From positions 1 to 33,586 of the forward strand of contig NZ_BPQT01000028.1 of the NCBI RefSeq assembly GCF_022179405.1: 33,586 bases of DNA. The letters run 5' to 3'. Below, piece by piece: positions 12,780 through 22,564 of this stretch (position 1 is the stretch's first letter; each line of letters begins with the position of its first letter). A program made the position numbers and the translations under genes. A model generated the notes under the pieces. That model was not told where the DNA came from. It did no database searches and saw only the letters and a list, made by a program, of their open reading frames with translations. This stretch comes from Methylobacterium marchantiae (GTDB lineage Bacteria; Pseudomonadota; Alphaproteobacteria; Rhizobiales; Beijerinckiaceae).

Positions 12780-13787
12780 TCATTCGGCGAACGGCGAAGC
12801 CTCACCGTCTGGGTTCATCCCTTCCACGGCCGGCTTCGGCTTGCGCGGACGGGGCGTGGTGCTCGCGGTCGGCGTCGTCGTGTTGGCGCCGAGCCGGGTC
12901 GCCAGGGCCAGGGCTCGGGCTTCGGTGAAGCGTACGTTGCAGAATCCGTGGGCGCCCTCGCGGGCATAGGTCCGGCAGATCTGCTCACGGTCGGACGAGA
13001 AAGCCGCCTGTTCGGTCACGATGGTACGGACGTCCTGTCCGCGCGCGCGCTGGGTCATCACCTTGTAATTGTCGCGCACCGCCTTGTCGGCGACACCCCG
13101 CCCACTGTCGAACTCGGCGGAGCGGGGAATCAGAGAGGCGGCGGCGGGTCCCCACAGGCCGATCGGGTTGGTGGCGCAATCGGCCGCGGCGAAGGTGCAG
13201 ACCCGTCCGCCGCCAAGAGGCGTCACCAGGACGCTGCCGTCGAGGACTTCGAACCGGAGCGGGCATTCGCCGCCCGAGACCTCGTAGCGCGCCACGCCCT
13301 CGGGGCGGCCCTCGGAGGACAGGGAGATCGGGCTGCCACCCGAAAGCGGAACCTTGCAGGTCTCGCTCGGCTGCGAAATCTTGGTTCCGGGCAAGGTGAT
13401 CCGCGCGGTCGCGGCGGTTCCGGCCTTGTCGATCTTGAGACTGCCGGTGAGGCCGTTGAGCATCAACTCCTGGCCCAGGATGTTGTCGTCGGCAGGCGCC
13501 TTGAGGACGACGGGACGCAGGGGAGCCGGAGCGGGCCTGGGAATCTCGGCCGCGGGATCGCCGGGAAGTCCGGGTGCGCCCGGCGGCAGGGGGGTGCCCG
13601 GCTGAGGTGCGCCGGCCGGGGGAACGCCACGCGGCGGCACCGGAGGCTTCGCCGCCTTGCCGATGCCGAACAGCTCCTCGAAGAAATTCTGCGCGTGGGC
13701 TTCCGTCACCGGAACGGCGACGAGCGGAAGCACGAGAAGGACAGGGAGTAGATGGAGGGCGCGGGACGGACGCATCGAGACTTTCAT
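12780..13787 (-). CDS. Proline-rich exported protein, unknown function
   Basis: I do not recognise a named family. The 335-residue product starts with a signal peptide (basic MKVSMRPSR, then a long hydrophobic run and a likely AHA-QN cleavage near residue 33). Next is a proline/glycine-rich low-complexity segment (about 48-95), a globular middle domain with several cysteines (SETCKVPL, GGECPLRF, GGRVCTFAAADC), and a conserved-looking C-terminal stretch with two Cys (DREQICRTYAREG, HGFCNVRF). The pattern suggests a disulfide-bonded periplasmic or surface protein tethered by a flexible spacer. The end is basic and low complexity. It is convergent with yqgE and divergent from dnaK across a 494-base gap. 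The alternative start M5 (13775) would also leave a signal peptide. Confidence 0.75.
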   Translation of the reverse strand: MKVSMRPSRALHLLPVLLVLPLVAVPVTEAHAQNFFEELFGIGKAAKPPVPPRGVPPAGAPQPGTPLPPGAPGLPGDPAAEIPRPAPAPLRPVVLKAPADDNILGQELMLNGLTGSLKIDKAGTAATARITLPGTKISQPSETCKVPLSGGSPISLSSEGRPEGVARYEVSGGECPLRFEVLDGSVLVTPLGGGRVCTFAAADCATNPIGLWGPAAASLIPRSAEFDSGRGVADKAVRDNYKVMTQRARGQDVRTIVTEQAAFSSDREQICRTYAREGAHGFCNVRFTEARALALATRLGANTTTPTASTTPRPRKPKPAVEGMNPDGEASPFAE

Positions 13788-14281
13788 GCCTTTGGAGACT
13801 GCATCATCGCACCGCGTAGGGCTTCGATGCCGCCGACTCTCGTTTCCGCATCAGATTTTTCGAAACCGGATTCCGTTTCTCGGACTGACGCTTGCAGGGC
13901 TGACCCGCCTCCGATCCGGGCGCGCGCCCGGAAGCCGGTCTTCCATCGCGAAACCTAGCATGTGATCGATGGCGCGGACGTGGCGTCCCTGCAACAATTT
14001 TGAGGTCCATGCCGCGTCGTTCCGGTGTTTTCAGGTGCAAACGTCCTGATCCGCGAAGGAGATAGGCTGCGCATGGCAGTTCGCGGCGCTTTGCCTTGCG
14101 GCTCCGCATCACCCTTCTTATATCCGGCGGGACGCGGGATTAAGACCCGGATTGGCGCGTTTCAGGCGCTCTGGCTGGTTCGAATTCCGCTCTCACAATC
14201 TTTCGTTCTTCACCGCCATGGGCCGGGCCGCTTCGGGGCCCGGCGGTCTGCTTGACCAAATGACATGAGAGGGATCCCACC
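13788..14281. other. Intergenic region upstream of dnaK
   Basis: This 494-base gap separates two divergent genes. I find no convincing coding region. It holds a heat-shock-type promoter (14095-14123), an mRNA leader of about 150 bases, a GC hairpin in that leader (GCCGGGCC 14222-14229 with GGCCCGGC 14237-14244) and the dnaK ribosome binding site GAGAGGGA (14267-14274). I see no CIRCE element (TTAGCACTC-N9-GAGTGCTAA). Confidence 0.6.
14095..14123 (+). promoter_or_regulatory. Heat-shock (RpoH-type) promoter of dnaK
   Basis: CTTGCG (14095-14100), a 16-base spacer and CTTATAT (14117-14123) fit the alphaproteobacterial RpoH pattern CTTG-N16/18-CyTATnT. Transcription would start near 14130. An rpoH gene lies in the same window (29370-30260). 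The match is by eye; the transcript end has not been mapped. Confidence 0.6.
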
Positions 14282-16198
<1,917 letters not shown>

Positions 16199-16210
16199 GA
16201 CGCACGCTGA

Positions 16211-16240
16211 ACGCGGGGCCGGAGCGATCCGGCCCCGCGT
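16211..16240 (+). terminator. Strong hairpin between dnaK and dnaJ
   Basis: A perfect 13-base-pair stem (ACGCGGGGCCGGA, 16211-16223, with 16228-16240) with a GCGA loop starts 12 bases after the dnaK stop. No T-run follows (CATGTCTGG), so it may act as an attenuator, RNA processing or 3'-end stabilising structure that lowers dnaJ expression relative to dnaK, rather than as a full terminator. Confidence 0.6.
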
Positions 16241-16313
16241 CATGTCTGGTGACGACGAAGGCGTGATCCCGACGAGATCGGTGCGATCCGCTGAGGACTT
16301 TTGAGGACGAGGA

Positions 16314-17477
16314 ATGTCGAAGCGGGACTACTACGAGATTCTTGGCGTCTCAAAGACCGCGACCGATGGCGAGATGAAGGTCGCCTTCCGCAAGCTGGCG
16401 ATGACCTACCACCCGGACCGCAATCCGGGGAATGCGGAAGCCGAACTCAAGTTCAAGGAAATCAACGAGGCCTACCAAACGCTCACCGACGGGCAGAAGC
16501 GCGCGGCCTACGATCGATTCGGCCATGCCGCTTTCCAGCAAGGTGGAGCGGGCGGGCCGGGATTCGGCAACGAGTTCGGCGACTTCATGTCGGACATCTT
16601 CGACAATTTCTTCGGCGACGGCCGGGGTGCCGGTGCGGCAGGCGCCGCACGTGGGGCCCGCGGCGGGTCGACACGCGAGCGTGGCGCGGATCTGCGCTAC
16701 AACCTCGAAATCTCGCTGGAGGATGCATTCGCCGGCAAGACCGAGACGATCACGATGGCCACCGCCGTCACCTGTGACGTCTGTTCCGGCACCGGAGCGA
16801 AGGCCGGTTCGAAGCCCAAGCCGTGTCAGACCTGCGGCGGCTACGGCCGGGTGCGGGCGGCACAGGGTTTCTTCGCCATCGAGCGGACCTGCCCGGCCTG
16901 TCACGGGCGCGGTGAGATCATCGACAATCCGTGCACCAATTGCTCCGGTGCGGGCCGCGTCACGCGTGAGCGCACGCTCTCCATCAACGTCCCGGCCGGC
17001 GTCGACGACGGCCTGCGCATCCGTCTGGCCGGCGAGGGCGAGACCGGCCTGCGCGGCGGCCCGGCCGGCGACCTCTACGTCTTCCTCTCGATCAAGCCGC
17101 ACACGTTCTTCCAGCGGGACGGTGCCGATCTGTTCTGCCGCGTGCCGATCTCCATGGTGACCGCCGCCCTGTCGGGGGAGATCACCGTGCCGGTCATCGA
17201 TGGCTCGCAGACCCAGGTTCGAATCCCTGCGGGCACGCAGACAGCCAAGCAGTTCAGGATCAAGGGCAGGGGCATGCCCGTCCTGCGGTCCCGCGACGTC
17301 GGCGATCTCTACATCCAGGTCTTCGTCGAGACGCCGCAGAACCTGTCGAAGCGCCAGCGCGAGCTCCTTCAGGAATTCAACAGCACGGCCTCGGAGGAGA
17401 ACCATCCCGAAAGTGCCGGCTTCTTCTCGAAGGTGAAGGACTTCTTCGACGGCCTCAGCGGCGCTGCCCGATCATGA
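16314..17477 (+). CDS. dnaJ: Chaperone DnaJ (Hsp40)
   Basis: DnaJ delivers unfolded clients to DnaK and stimulates its ATPase. The 387-residue product has the J domain with the essential HPD triad (TYHPDRNPG, about residue 34). A Gly/Phe-rich linker (about 75-125) is followed by a zinc-binding region with four CxxCxGxG repeats ([32 protein letters not shown]; about 157-220) and the C-terminal client-binding domains. The length and layout are those of type I DnaJ. It lies 115 bases downstream of dnaK on the same strand, with the hairpin at 16211-16240 in between, so it is probably partly read through from dnaK. A second promoter in the gap cannot be excluded. Confidence 0.97.
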   Translation: MSKRDYYEILGVSKTATDGEMKVAFRKLAMTYHPDRNPGNAEAELKFKEINEAYQTLTDGQKRAAYDRFGHAAFQQGGAGGPGFGNEFGDFMSDIFDNFFGDGRGAGAAGAARGARGGSTRERGADLRYNLEISLEDAFAGKTETITMATAVTCDVCSGTGAKAGSKPKPCQTCGGYGRVRAAQGFFAIERTCPACHGRGEIIDNPCTNCSGAGRVTRERTLSINVPAGVDDGLRIRLAGEGETGLRGGPAGDLYVFLSIKPHTFFQRDGADLFCRVPISMVTAALSGEITVPVIDGSQTQVRIPAGTQTAKQFRIKGRGMPVLRSRDVGDLYIQVFVETPQNLSKRQRELLQEFNSTASEENHPESAGFFSKVKDFFDGLSGAARS

Positions 17478-17662
17478 TGGGACGCTTCGTCGACCGTAGC
17501 GGATCGAAAGTGCTTCGCCGCAGTTATGGCTGTGGCGGCGATGCATCGTCACCGGCAGCATGCCCTGTTCATTCCGGACGATGCGAGGCTTCCGTCTTGA
17601 CGGGGATCGTCCTTTCGTCGTCTAGCCTTAGCTTCCCACGCGTGATCTGAGGATAGTGGATC

Positions 17663-18298
17663 TTGTTGCCGCTACGCCGTCCCAGCGCCAAAGCCTATGC
17701 CGCCACCGGTTCTGTCCGTGAACGGCGGGAGCCGCTGGAGGATGAAGCGCGATTCCTGCGCTCATGGTTCGAGAGGCCCCTCGTCACCGGTTCGGTGACA
17801 CCGTCGGGCAAGATGCTCGCCCGGATGATGGCATCCTACGTCGACCCCCGCACGCCCGGTCCGGTGATCGAGCTCGGACCCGGTACGGGTCCGGTCACCG
17901 AGGCACTCATCCGCCGCGGCATCGAGCAGGAACGCCTCGTCCTCGTCGAGTACAACCCGGATTTCTGCAAGCTGCTGCAGAAGCGCTTCCCCCGCGCGAC
18001 GATCCTGCGCGGCGACGCCTACAACATCCACGAGACAATCGGTGGGATCCTCACGGAAAAAGCGGCCGCGACCGTCTCGAGCCTGCCGCTGTTCACCAAG
18101 CCCCTGGAACAGCGGCTCGATCTCCTGAACGCGGCGCATGCGCTCATGCATCCGAGCGCGCCCTTCGTTCAGTTCACCTATGCGGTGGTGCCGCCGATCC
18201 CGGCACGCTGCGATGCCGGGAGCTACACGGCCAGCCGTTCGAGCCGTGTCTGGCTCAATCTGCCTCCGGCACGGGTCTGGGTCTATCGCCGGCCGTAA
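17663..18298 (+). CDS. pmtA: SAM-dependent methyltransferase, probably phosphatidylethanolamine N-methyltransferase
   Basis: A class I methyltransferase of 211 residues, most like the Rhizobium/Rhodobacter PmtA group that methylates phosphatidylethanolamine towards phosphatidylcholine at the inner membrane. SAM motif I is VIELGPGTGPVTEAL (about 68-82), followed by LVEYNPDFCKLL (acidic loop). The later VSSLPLFTKP and FVQFTYAVVPPIP segments resemble PmtA proteins. The N terminus has an amphipathic basic stretch. The start is TTG at 17663 (or the next TTG at 17666), with GAGGATAG upstream; no ATG is available before the motif region, so the exact start is uncertain. It follows dnaJ after 185 bases. 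An rRNA adenine methyltransferase annotation is the main alternative but fits less well. Confidence 0.75.
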   Translation: MLPLRRPSAKAYAATGSVRERREPLEDEARFLRSWFERPLVTGSVTPSGKMLARMMASYVDPRTPGPVIELGPGTGPVTEALIRRGIEQERLVLVEYNPDFCKLLQKRFPRATILRGDAYNIHETIGGILTEKAAATVSSLPLFTKPLEQRLDLLNAAHALMHPSAPFVQFTYAVVPPIPARCDAGSYTASRSSRVWLNLPPARVWVYRRP

Positions 18299-18440
18299 CG
18301 TCGGTGCCCTTCGAGAGCAGGCAGGTCTTTTAGGCCAACATAGGCTGAAGGTACGGCTCACCTGCCGTTCAGCGGCGCGCCGATACGGTCATATCAGAGC
18401 GCCGGGACTGTCTCGGTGCATGGATCTGACGGAGACCGAA

Positions 18441-18800
18441 ATGGGCTTTCGTGAAATCGCCGGCCGATCGCGGAATTGGCTGATGGCCGCCGCGCTGGCA
18501 TTCGGCGTGATGAGTGCCGCGCCCGGCATCGCACAGGCGGCTCCGATCGCGGCGTCATCCGCGGTCGCCGAACCGGGCCAGGCGGCCATCGTCCCAGTTC
18601 AGTATGGTTGGGGCCATCGCCATCACCACCATCGTCATCATGGCTGGGGCCATCGCGGCGGGCATCGCCATCATGGTTGGGGCGGACACCGCGGTTACGG
18701 CTTCGGCGGTCACCATGGCTGGCGTCCCCGCCACCATGGCTGGGGTGGGCACCATCACCATGGCTACGGACGTCACCATGGCGGCTACTATCGCTTCTGA
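18441..18800 (+). CDS. His/Gly-rich exported protein with HHGW repeats
   Basis: The 119-residue product has a signal peptide (about residues 12-34, ending AQA-AP). A short alanine-rich spacer follows, then a C-terminal half (about 55-119) made almost only of His, Gly, Trp, Tyr and Arg. It holds 22 histidines and repeats of the type HHGWG. Such composition can bind transition metals (Ni, Zn, Cu) in the periplasm, but function is not known and this is inference. The ATG at 18441 has GGAG eight bases upstream (GGAGACCGAAATG). An in-frame ATG at 18420 would add seven residues before it. A strong terminator follows (18825-18857), so the gene ends its transcript. No metal transporter gene lies beside it. 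Confidence 0.8.
   Translation: MGFREIAGRSRNWLMAAALAFGVMSAAPGIAQAAPIAASSAVAEPGQAAIVPVQYGWGHRHHHHRHHGWGHRGGHRHHGWGGHRGYGFGGHHGWRPRHHGWGGHHHHGYGRHHGGYYRF
18606..18790 (+). repeat. Degenerate tandem repeats encoding HHGW units
   Basis: Several imperfect copies of CACCATGGCTGG or CATCATGGTTGGGG occur in frame within the His-rich gene. Unit spacing is irregular, so the array probably arose by repeated small duplications and drift. It makes copy-number change by slippage likely. Confidence 0.75.
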
Positions 18801-18824
18801 GCCATTCACTCTGTGACGATGTCG

Positions 18825-18857
18825 AGGCCCCGGCGGACGATCCGCCGGGGCCTTTTC
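18825..18857 (+). terminator. Intrinsic terminator after the His-rich gene
   Basis: A perfect 13-base-pair stem (AGGCCCCGGCGGA 18825-18837 with 18841-18853) with a 3-base loop is followed by TTTCTAT. This is a textbook factor-independent terminator. It also lies between convergent genes and could slow transcription coming from deoA on the other strand, though no T-run exists in that direction. Confidence 0.92.
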
Positions 18858-18894
18858 TATCGGGCACGCGCGCTCGCCCGATGACGCGGCCGAT

Positions 18895-20205
18895 CTAGGC
18901 CTTATCAGCCACCCGCTCGATGATGAGCGGACGCGGAGACGGGCCTTCGTCCTCGATCCGATAGGCCGCGCGCAGGGCCGCTTCGGCCGCGTCCGCCTCC
19001 GCCTCATTGCGGGCATGGACGATGCCGAGCGTGTCGGCTACGTCGCCGGGACGCGCCAGGGATGAGAGACCCACCGCTGGGTCGATCTCGTCCTGGGGGC
19101 GCGTGCGGCCTCCGCCTAGGGCGATGACCGCGAGGCCGAGATGGCGGGTCTCCACTCCAGCCACGATCCCGGCCCGCTCCGCCATCACAGGTCGGATCAC
19201 CGGGGCCATCGGACAGTGCCGGCCGGTATTCTCGACGAGATCGGAGGGGCCGCCGAGGGCGGCCACCATCCGGCCGAAGATCTCGGCCGCGCGGCCGGAG
19301 GTACGGGCTTCCTCGACACGCCGCGACGCCTCGGCCGTGTCGGCGGCAAGTCCGCCGAGCACCAGCATCTCGGCGCAGAGCGCCACCGTCACGGCGTGGA
19401 ATGCCGGCTCGCAGGCACGACCCGTGAGGTAGTCGACGGCGTAGGTCACTTCCAGGGCGTTGCCGGCGGACGAGGCGAGGGGCGCGTCCATGTCGGTGAC
19501 GAGTGCGACCGTGTTCAGGCCTGCGCCGTTGGCGACGGAGACGATGCTGTCGGCAAGGGCCCGCGCCTCGTCGATCTCCGCCATGAAGGCGCCGGAGCCG
19601 GTCTTTACGTCCATCACGAGGCCGCCGAGGCCGGCAGCGAGCTTCTTCGACAGGATCGACGCCGTGATCAGGTCGAGGGATTCCACTGTGCCGGTCACGT
19701 CACGGATGGCGTAAAAGCGCCGATCCGCCGGAGCGAGGTCGGCCGTCTGTCCGATGATGGCGCATCCGATGCTCCGAGTGACATTGCGGAACCGGTCGAG
19801 GCCGGGCGTGGAATCGTAGCCGGGGATGCTGGCGAGCTTGTCGAGGGTGCCGCCGGTATGGCCGAGGCCGCGGCCGGAGATCATCGGGACATAGCCGCCG
19901 CAGGCCGCGACCATCGGGGCGAGGGCGAGGCTCACCGCGTCGCCGACGCCTCCGGTGGAGTGCTTGTCCAGGACGGGGCCGGGCAGATCCCAGGTCAGCA
20001 CCGTGCCGGACCAGGTCATCGCGCGGGTCAGGGCCACGCGCTCGGCCAGGGACAGGCCGCGGAAGAACACCGCCATGGCGAAAGCGGCGGCCTGTCCCTC
20101 GGTCACCCGCCCGTCGGTGATTCCGGAGACGAATCCTGCGATCTCGGAATCGTCGAGGCCACGCCCGTCGCGCTTGGCCCGGATCAGCTCCTGCGGCAGA
20201 ATCAT
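18895..20205 (-). CDS. deoA: Thymidine phosphorylase
   Basis: DeoA splits thymidine (and deoxyuridine) with phosphate into base and deoxyribose-1-phosphate. The 436 residues match the family length. The signature [15 protein letters not shown] (phosphate and substrate binding) and the later [11 protein letters not shown] stretch are present, as is the family N terminus [14 protein letters not shown]. The ATG at 20205 overlaps the deoC stop (ATGA), so it is translationally coupled and last in the cdd-punA-deoC-deoA operon. A longer in-frame start at 20283 lies inside deoC and is rejected. The gene runs towards the His-rich gene terminator. Confidence 0.95.
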   Translation of the reverse strand: MILPQELIRAKRDGRGLDDSEIAGFVSGITDGRVTEGQAAAFAMAVFFRGLSLAERVALTRAMTWSGTVLTWDLPGPVLDKHSTGGVGDAVSLALAPMVAACGGYVPMISGRGLGHTGGTLDKLASIPGYDSTPGLDRFRNVTRSIGCAIIGQTADLAPADRRFYAIRDVTGTVESLDLITASILSKKLAAGLGGLVMDVKTGSGAFMAEIDEARALADSIVSVANGAGLNTVALVTDMDAPLASSAGNALEVTYAVDYLTGRACEPAFHAVTVALCAEMLVLGGLAADTAEASRRVEEARTSGRAAEIFGRMVAALGGPSDLVENTGRHCPMAPVIRPVMAERAGIVAGVETRHLGLAVIALGGGRTRPQDEIDPAVGLSSLARPGDVADTLGIVHARNEAEADAAEAALRAAYRIEDEGPSPRPLIIERVADKA

Positions 20206-20948
20206 GCCCGGGCTCCGAGGCTGGCGGTCAGGGCGTCGTAAAGGCTGCTGGCCCCGATGCGGAAGGTCTTCGGCGCAACCCACCCCGGTCCCATGATCCG
20301 ATCGGCGAGATCGAGGTAGAGGGCGGCGTCGGCCACGGTTCGCAGGCCGCCGGAGACCTTGAATCCGACGGGCCTTCCGCTGTCGCGGATGGCGGTGAGC
20401 ATGGTCTCGGCGGCCTGCGGCGTCGCCGAGACGGCGCTCTTGCCGGTCGAGGTCTTGAGGAAGTCCGCGCCCGCGCCGATGGCGAGGCGGCTCGCCTCGG
20501 CGATCTGCGCCACATCCGGCATTGCACCGGATTCGAGGATCACCTTGAGGATCGCGCGGCCGGCAACCTCACGCACGGCCTCGATCATCTCGCCGGCACC
20601 ATCGGCGTTCCCGGCGAGAAAGGCCCGGTAGGGCAGTACGAGATCGATTTCGTGCGCGCCGTCGTCCAGTGCCTCCGCGGTGTCCTCCACCGAGCGCTCG
20701 ATATCCGTGCCGCCTGCGGGAAAGTTGATCACCGTGGCGATGCGAACCGGACTTCCGGCAAGCCGTTCCGCGCAAAGCTGGACATGCTGGGGCCAGACGC
20801 AGATCGCGGCGACCCGGCTCGCTCGGGCCTTGCCGCAGAGGGTTTCGACCGCCTGAACCGAGCAGGAATCGCTCAGGTCGGTGAGGTCGAGGAGAGGCAG
20901 GGCGCGTCGGGCCATGGCGGCATCGGCGGCATCCGGATCGACGGTCAT
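20202..20948 (-). CDS. deoC: Deoxyribose-phosphate aldolase
   Basis: DeoC cleaves 2-deoxyribose-5-phosphate to glyceraldehyde-3-phosphate and acetaldehyde by a Schiff-base mechanism. In the 248-residue product the catalytic set is visible: D102 (EIDLVLPY), Schiff-base K165 ([11 protein letters not shown]) and K197 (VGFKVSGG). [10 protein letters not shown] (71-80) forms another barrel strand. The fold is a complete TIM barrel of normal length. It starts nine bases after the punA stop and overlaps deoA by four bases. It lets the cell use the deoxyribose part of nucleosides. No deoB (phosphopentomutase) gene, which would supply its substrate from deoxyribose-1-phosphate, is in the window. Confidence 0.95.
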   Translation of the reverse strand: MTVDPDAADAAMARRALPLLDLTDLSDSCSVQAVETLCGKARASRVAAICVWPQHVQLCAERLAGSPVRIATVINFPAGGTDIERSVEDTAEALDDGAHEIDLVLPYRAFLAGNADGAGEMIEAVREVAGRAILKVILESGAMPDVAQIAEASRLAIGAGADFLKTSTGKSAVSATPQAAETMLTAIRDSGRPVGFKVSGGLRTVADAALYLDLADRIMGPGWVAPKTFRIGASSLYDALTASLGARA

Positions 20949-20957
20949 GTGGAAATC

Positions 20958-21767
20958 CTACAGCCGGGCGACGAAAGCGTCGATGAGGCGGGCGAGGTCG
21001 AAGGCCGCATCGGCGGCCGCCCGCTTGGTCTCGTCGTGATGCGGATCGCCGTCGCCCATCCCCGCCGCGAAGTTCGTGACCACCGAGATGGCTGCCACAG
21101 GCAGGCCGAAGAACCGCGCGAGGATCACCTCCGGCGCCGTCGACATGCCCACGAGGTCGGCGCCGAGGCGGCTGGCCATGCGGATTTCCGCCGGCGTCTC
21201 GAAGTTCGGCCCCGAGAACCAGGCATAGACGCCCTCATGAAGGCGAATGCCGCAGATGCGCGCTGCCTCGCGCAAAGCTTCGCGTGCGGCCGCATCGTAG
21301 GCGCCGACCATAGGGACGAACCTCGCGTCGCCGGTCTCGCCGATCAGCGGGTTCAGGCCCGAGAGGTTGATGTGATCACTGAGCGCCACGAGGCTGCCCG
21401 GCCCCGCCTGCGGCATCAGCGATCCCGCCGCGTTGGTGAGCAGGAGAAGTGAAGTCCCCAGCGCCTTGGCGACGCCCAGCGGAATCTTCATGACGGCGGC
21501 GTCGCCGCTCTCGTAAGCATGGGCGCGGCCCTCGAAGACCAGCACGGGCCGTCCCGCCAGGATGCCGCCATGGAGCGTCCCGCCATGGCCGGTGACGCCC
21601 GGCGACGGAAAGCCGGGAATGTTGGCATAGGAAACGGCAATGCCGCTCTCCAGCCTGCCGGCGATGAGGCCGAGGCCCGTGCCGGTGACGATCGCGACCT
21701 CATAGGGACCTGCAAAGCCGCGGCCCTTCACGATATCGGTCGCGACGGCGATGGACGCGTCAAGCAT
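20958..21767 (-). CDS. punA: Purine-nucleoside phosphorylase (trimeric type)
   Basis: The 269-residue enzyme splits purine (deoxy)nucleosides with phosphate. Features of the trimeric PNP family are VTGTGLGLIAGRL (phosphate loop), VFEGRAHAYE (the usual GRxHxYE motif), TNAAGSL, FETPAEIRMA and GMSTAPEVILAR. The ATG at 21767 (MLDASIAVATDIV) overlaps the end of cdd by eight bases. An in-frame ATG at 21854 inside cdd would add 29 residues of non-family sequence. Preference for guanosine, inosine, adenosine or xanthosine cannot be judged by eye. It is the second gene of the minus-strand nucleoside salvage operon. Confidence 0.92.
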   Translation of the reverse strand: MLDASIAVATDIVKGRGFAGPYEVAIVTGTGLGLIAGRLESGIAVSYANIPGFPSPGVTGHGGTLHGGILAGRPVLVFEGRAHAYESGDAAVMKIPLGVAKALGTSLLLLTNAAGSLMPQAGPGSLVALSDHINLSGLNPLIGETGDARFVPMVGAYDAAAREALREAARICGIRLHEGVYAWFSGPNFETPAEIRMASRLGADLVGMSTAPEVILARFFGLPVAAISVVTNFAAGMGDGDPHHDETKRAAADAAFDLARLIDAFVARL

Positions 21768-22197
21768 CGGCGTGCTGGTTCTTGCCGTGAAGGTGATCGG
21801 GACCGAAGGAATCGGGTAGCAGAGCGTCGAGGGTGAAGCTGCGGCGGATGCCATCCGGACCGGCGATATGGATCGGCGTCGCCGGGTCGGCGAATTCCCG
21901 GATGCGCTGACGGCAGGCCCCGCATGGTGTCACCAGAGCCTGCCCCTCGCCGATGATGAGGATGACGCCGATGGCCCGTCCGCCGCCGGCGATCATCGCC
22001 GCGATGGCGCCCGCCTCGGCGCAGGTGCCGACGGGATAGGCCGCGTTCTCGACGTTGCAGCCGGCATGGATGCGTCCGTGCTCGTCCCGCAGGGCGGCGC
22101 CGACCGGGAAGTGCGAATAGGGCGCGTAGGCCGTCGCCATCGCGGCGGCGGCGGCTTCGAACAGGGCCGCGAGCTCCGCGCCGATGGTGTCCGTCAT
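21760..22197 (-). CDS. cdd: Cytidine deaminase
   Basis: Deaminates cytidine and deoxycytidine to (deoxy)uridine. The 145-residue length indicates the small tetrameric type. Zinc ligands C59, C92 and C95, and the proton-shuttle E61, are seen in GTCAEAGAI and PCGACRQRI. The substrate loop is CNVENAAY (about 47-54). The start MTDTIGAELAALF at 22197 gives the expected N terminus. It is the first gene of the operon cdd-punA-deoC-deoA; the promoter should lie in the 142 bases up to the divergent DUF2093 gene, where I see no clear hexamers or operator. Confidence 0.95.
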   Translation of the reverse strand: MTDTIGAELAALFEAAAAAMATAYAPYSHFPVGAALRDEHGRIHAGCNVENAAYPVGTCAEAGAIAAMIAGGGRAIGVILIIGEGQALVTPCGACRQRIREFADPATPIHIAGPDGIRRSFTLDALLPDSFGPDHLHGKNQHADA

Positions 22198-22339
22198 CTC
22201 TCAGGGTCCGGTGGATGGGCTCCTCGATCTTAGAGCAGCAGGGCCTGCGGCCTGTCGAGCCATGAAACGTGATCGACACGGCACGGGCGCGATCCTAGAA
22301 CGCTCACTCGATGGTCTCAGGTTGAGAAGCGGGCGAGAC

Positions 22340-22564
22340 ATGCTGGGTCGGTTCGAACGCAAGGCCTCCGGTGAGGCGACGGTGGAGTACGGCGACGGCA
22401 CCATGCGGATCGTCAAGCCCGGCAGTTTCGTGCGCTGTGCGGTCACCGGCGAACCGATCGCACTGGACAACCTGCGCTATTGGAGCGCCGAACTTCAGGA
22501 GGCCTACATCACGCCCGAGGCTGTGATGAAGCGGCTGTCGGAACTCGGGCGTTCGCCGGGCTGA
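22340..22564 (+). CDS. DUF2093 family protein
   Basis: A 74-residue protein matching the alphaproteobacterial DUF2093 family: it begins MLGRFERK, has an acidic/aromatic middle (VEYGDGTMRI) and the family hallmark PGSFVRCAVTGEPIALD followed by LRYWSAELQEAYITPE. Function is unknown; a single Cys (C33) is in the hallmark. The ATG at 22340, with a GGGCGAG upstream, gives the normal family length. An in-frame ATG at 22262 would add 26 residues. In other Rhizobiales this family is often found beside lpxK, as I recall. Here it is encoded convergently and its last 56 bases overlap the end of lpxK on the opposite strand. Confidence 0.82.
   Translation: MLGRFERKASGEATVEYGDGTMRIVKPGSFVRCAVTGEPIALDNLRYWSAELQEAYITPEAVMKRLSELGRSPG

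Noticed and set aside
13788-14281. CIRCE/HrcA control of dnaK
   Set aside because: No TTAGCACTC-N9-GAGTGCTAA element seen; the RpoH-type promoter is the better explanation.
18606-18790. CRISPR-like array in the repeats
   Set aside because: Repeats are short, degenerate and in frame with a His-rich protein; there are no regular spacers and no cas genes.
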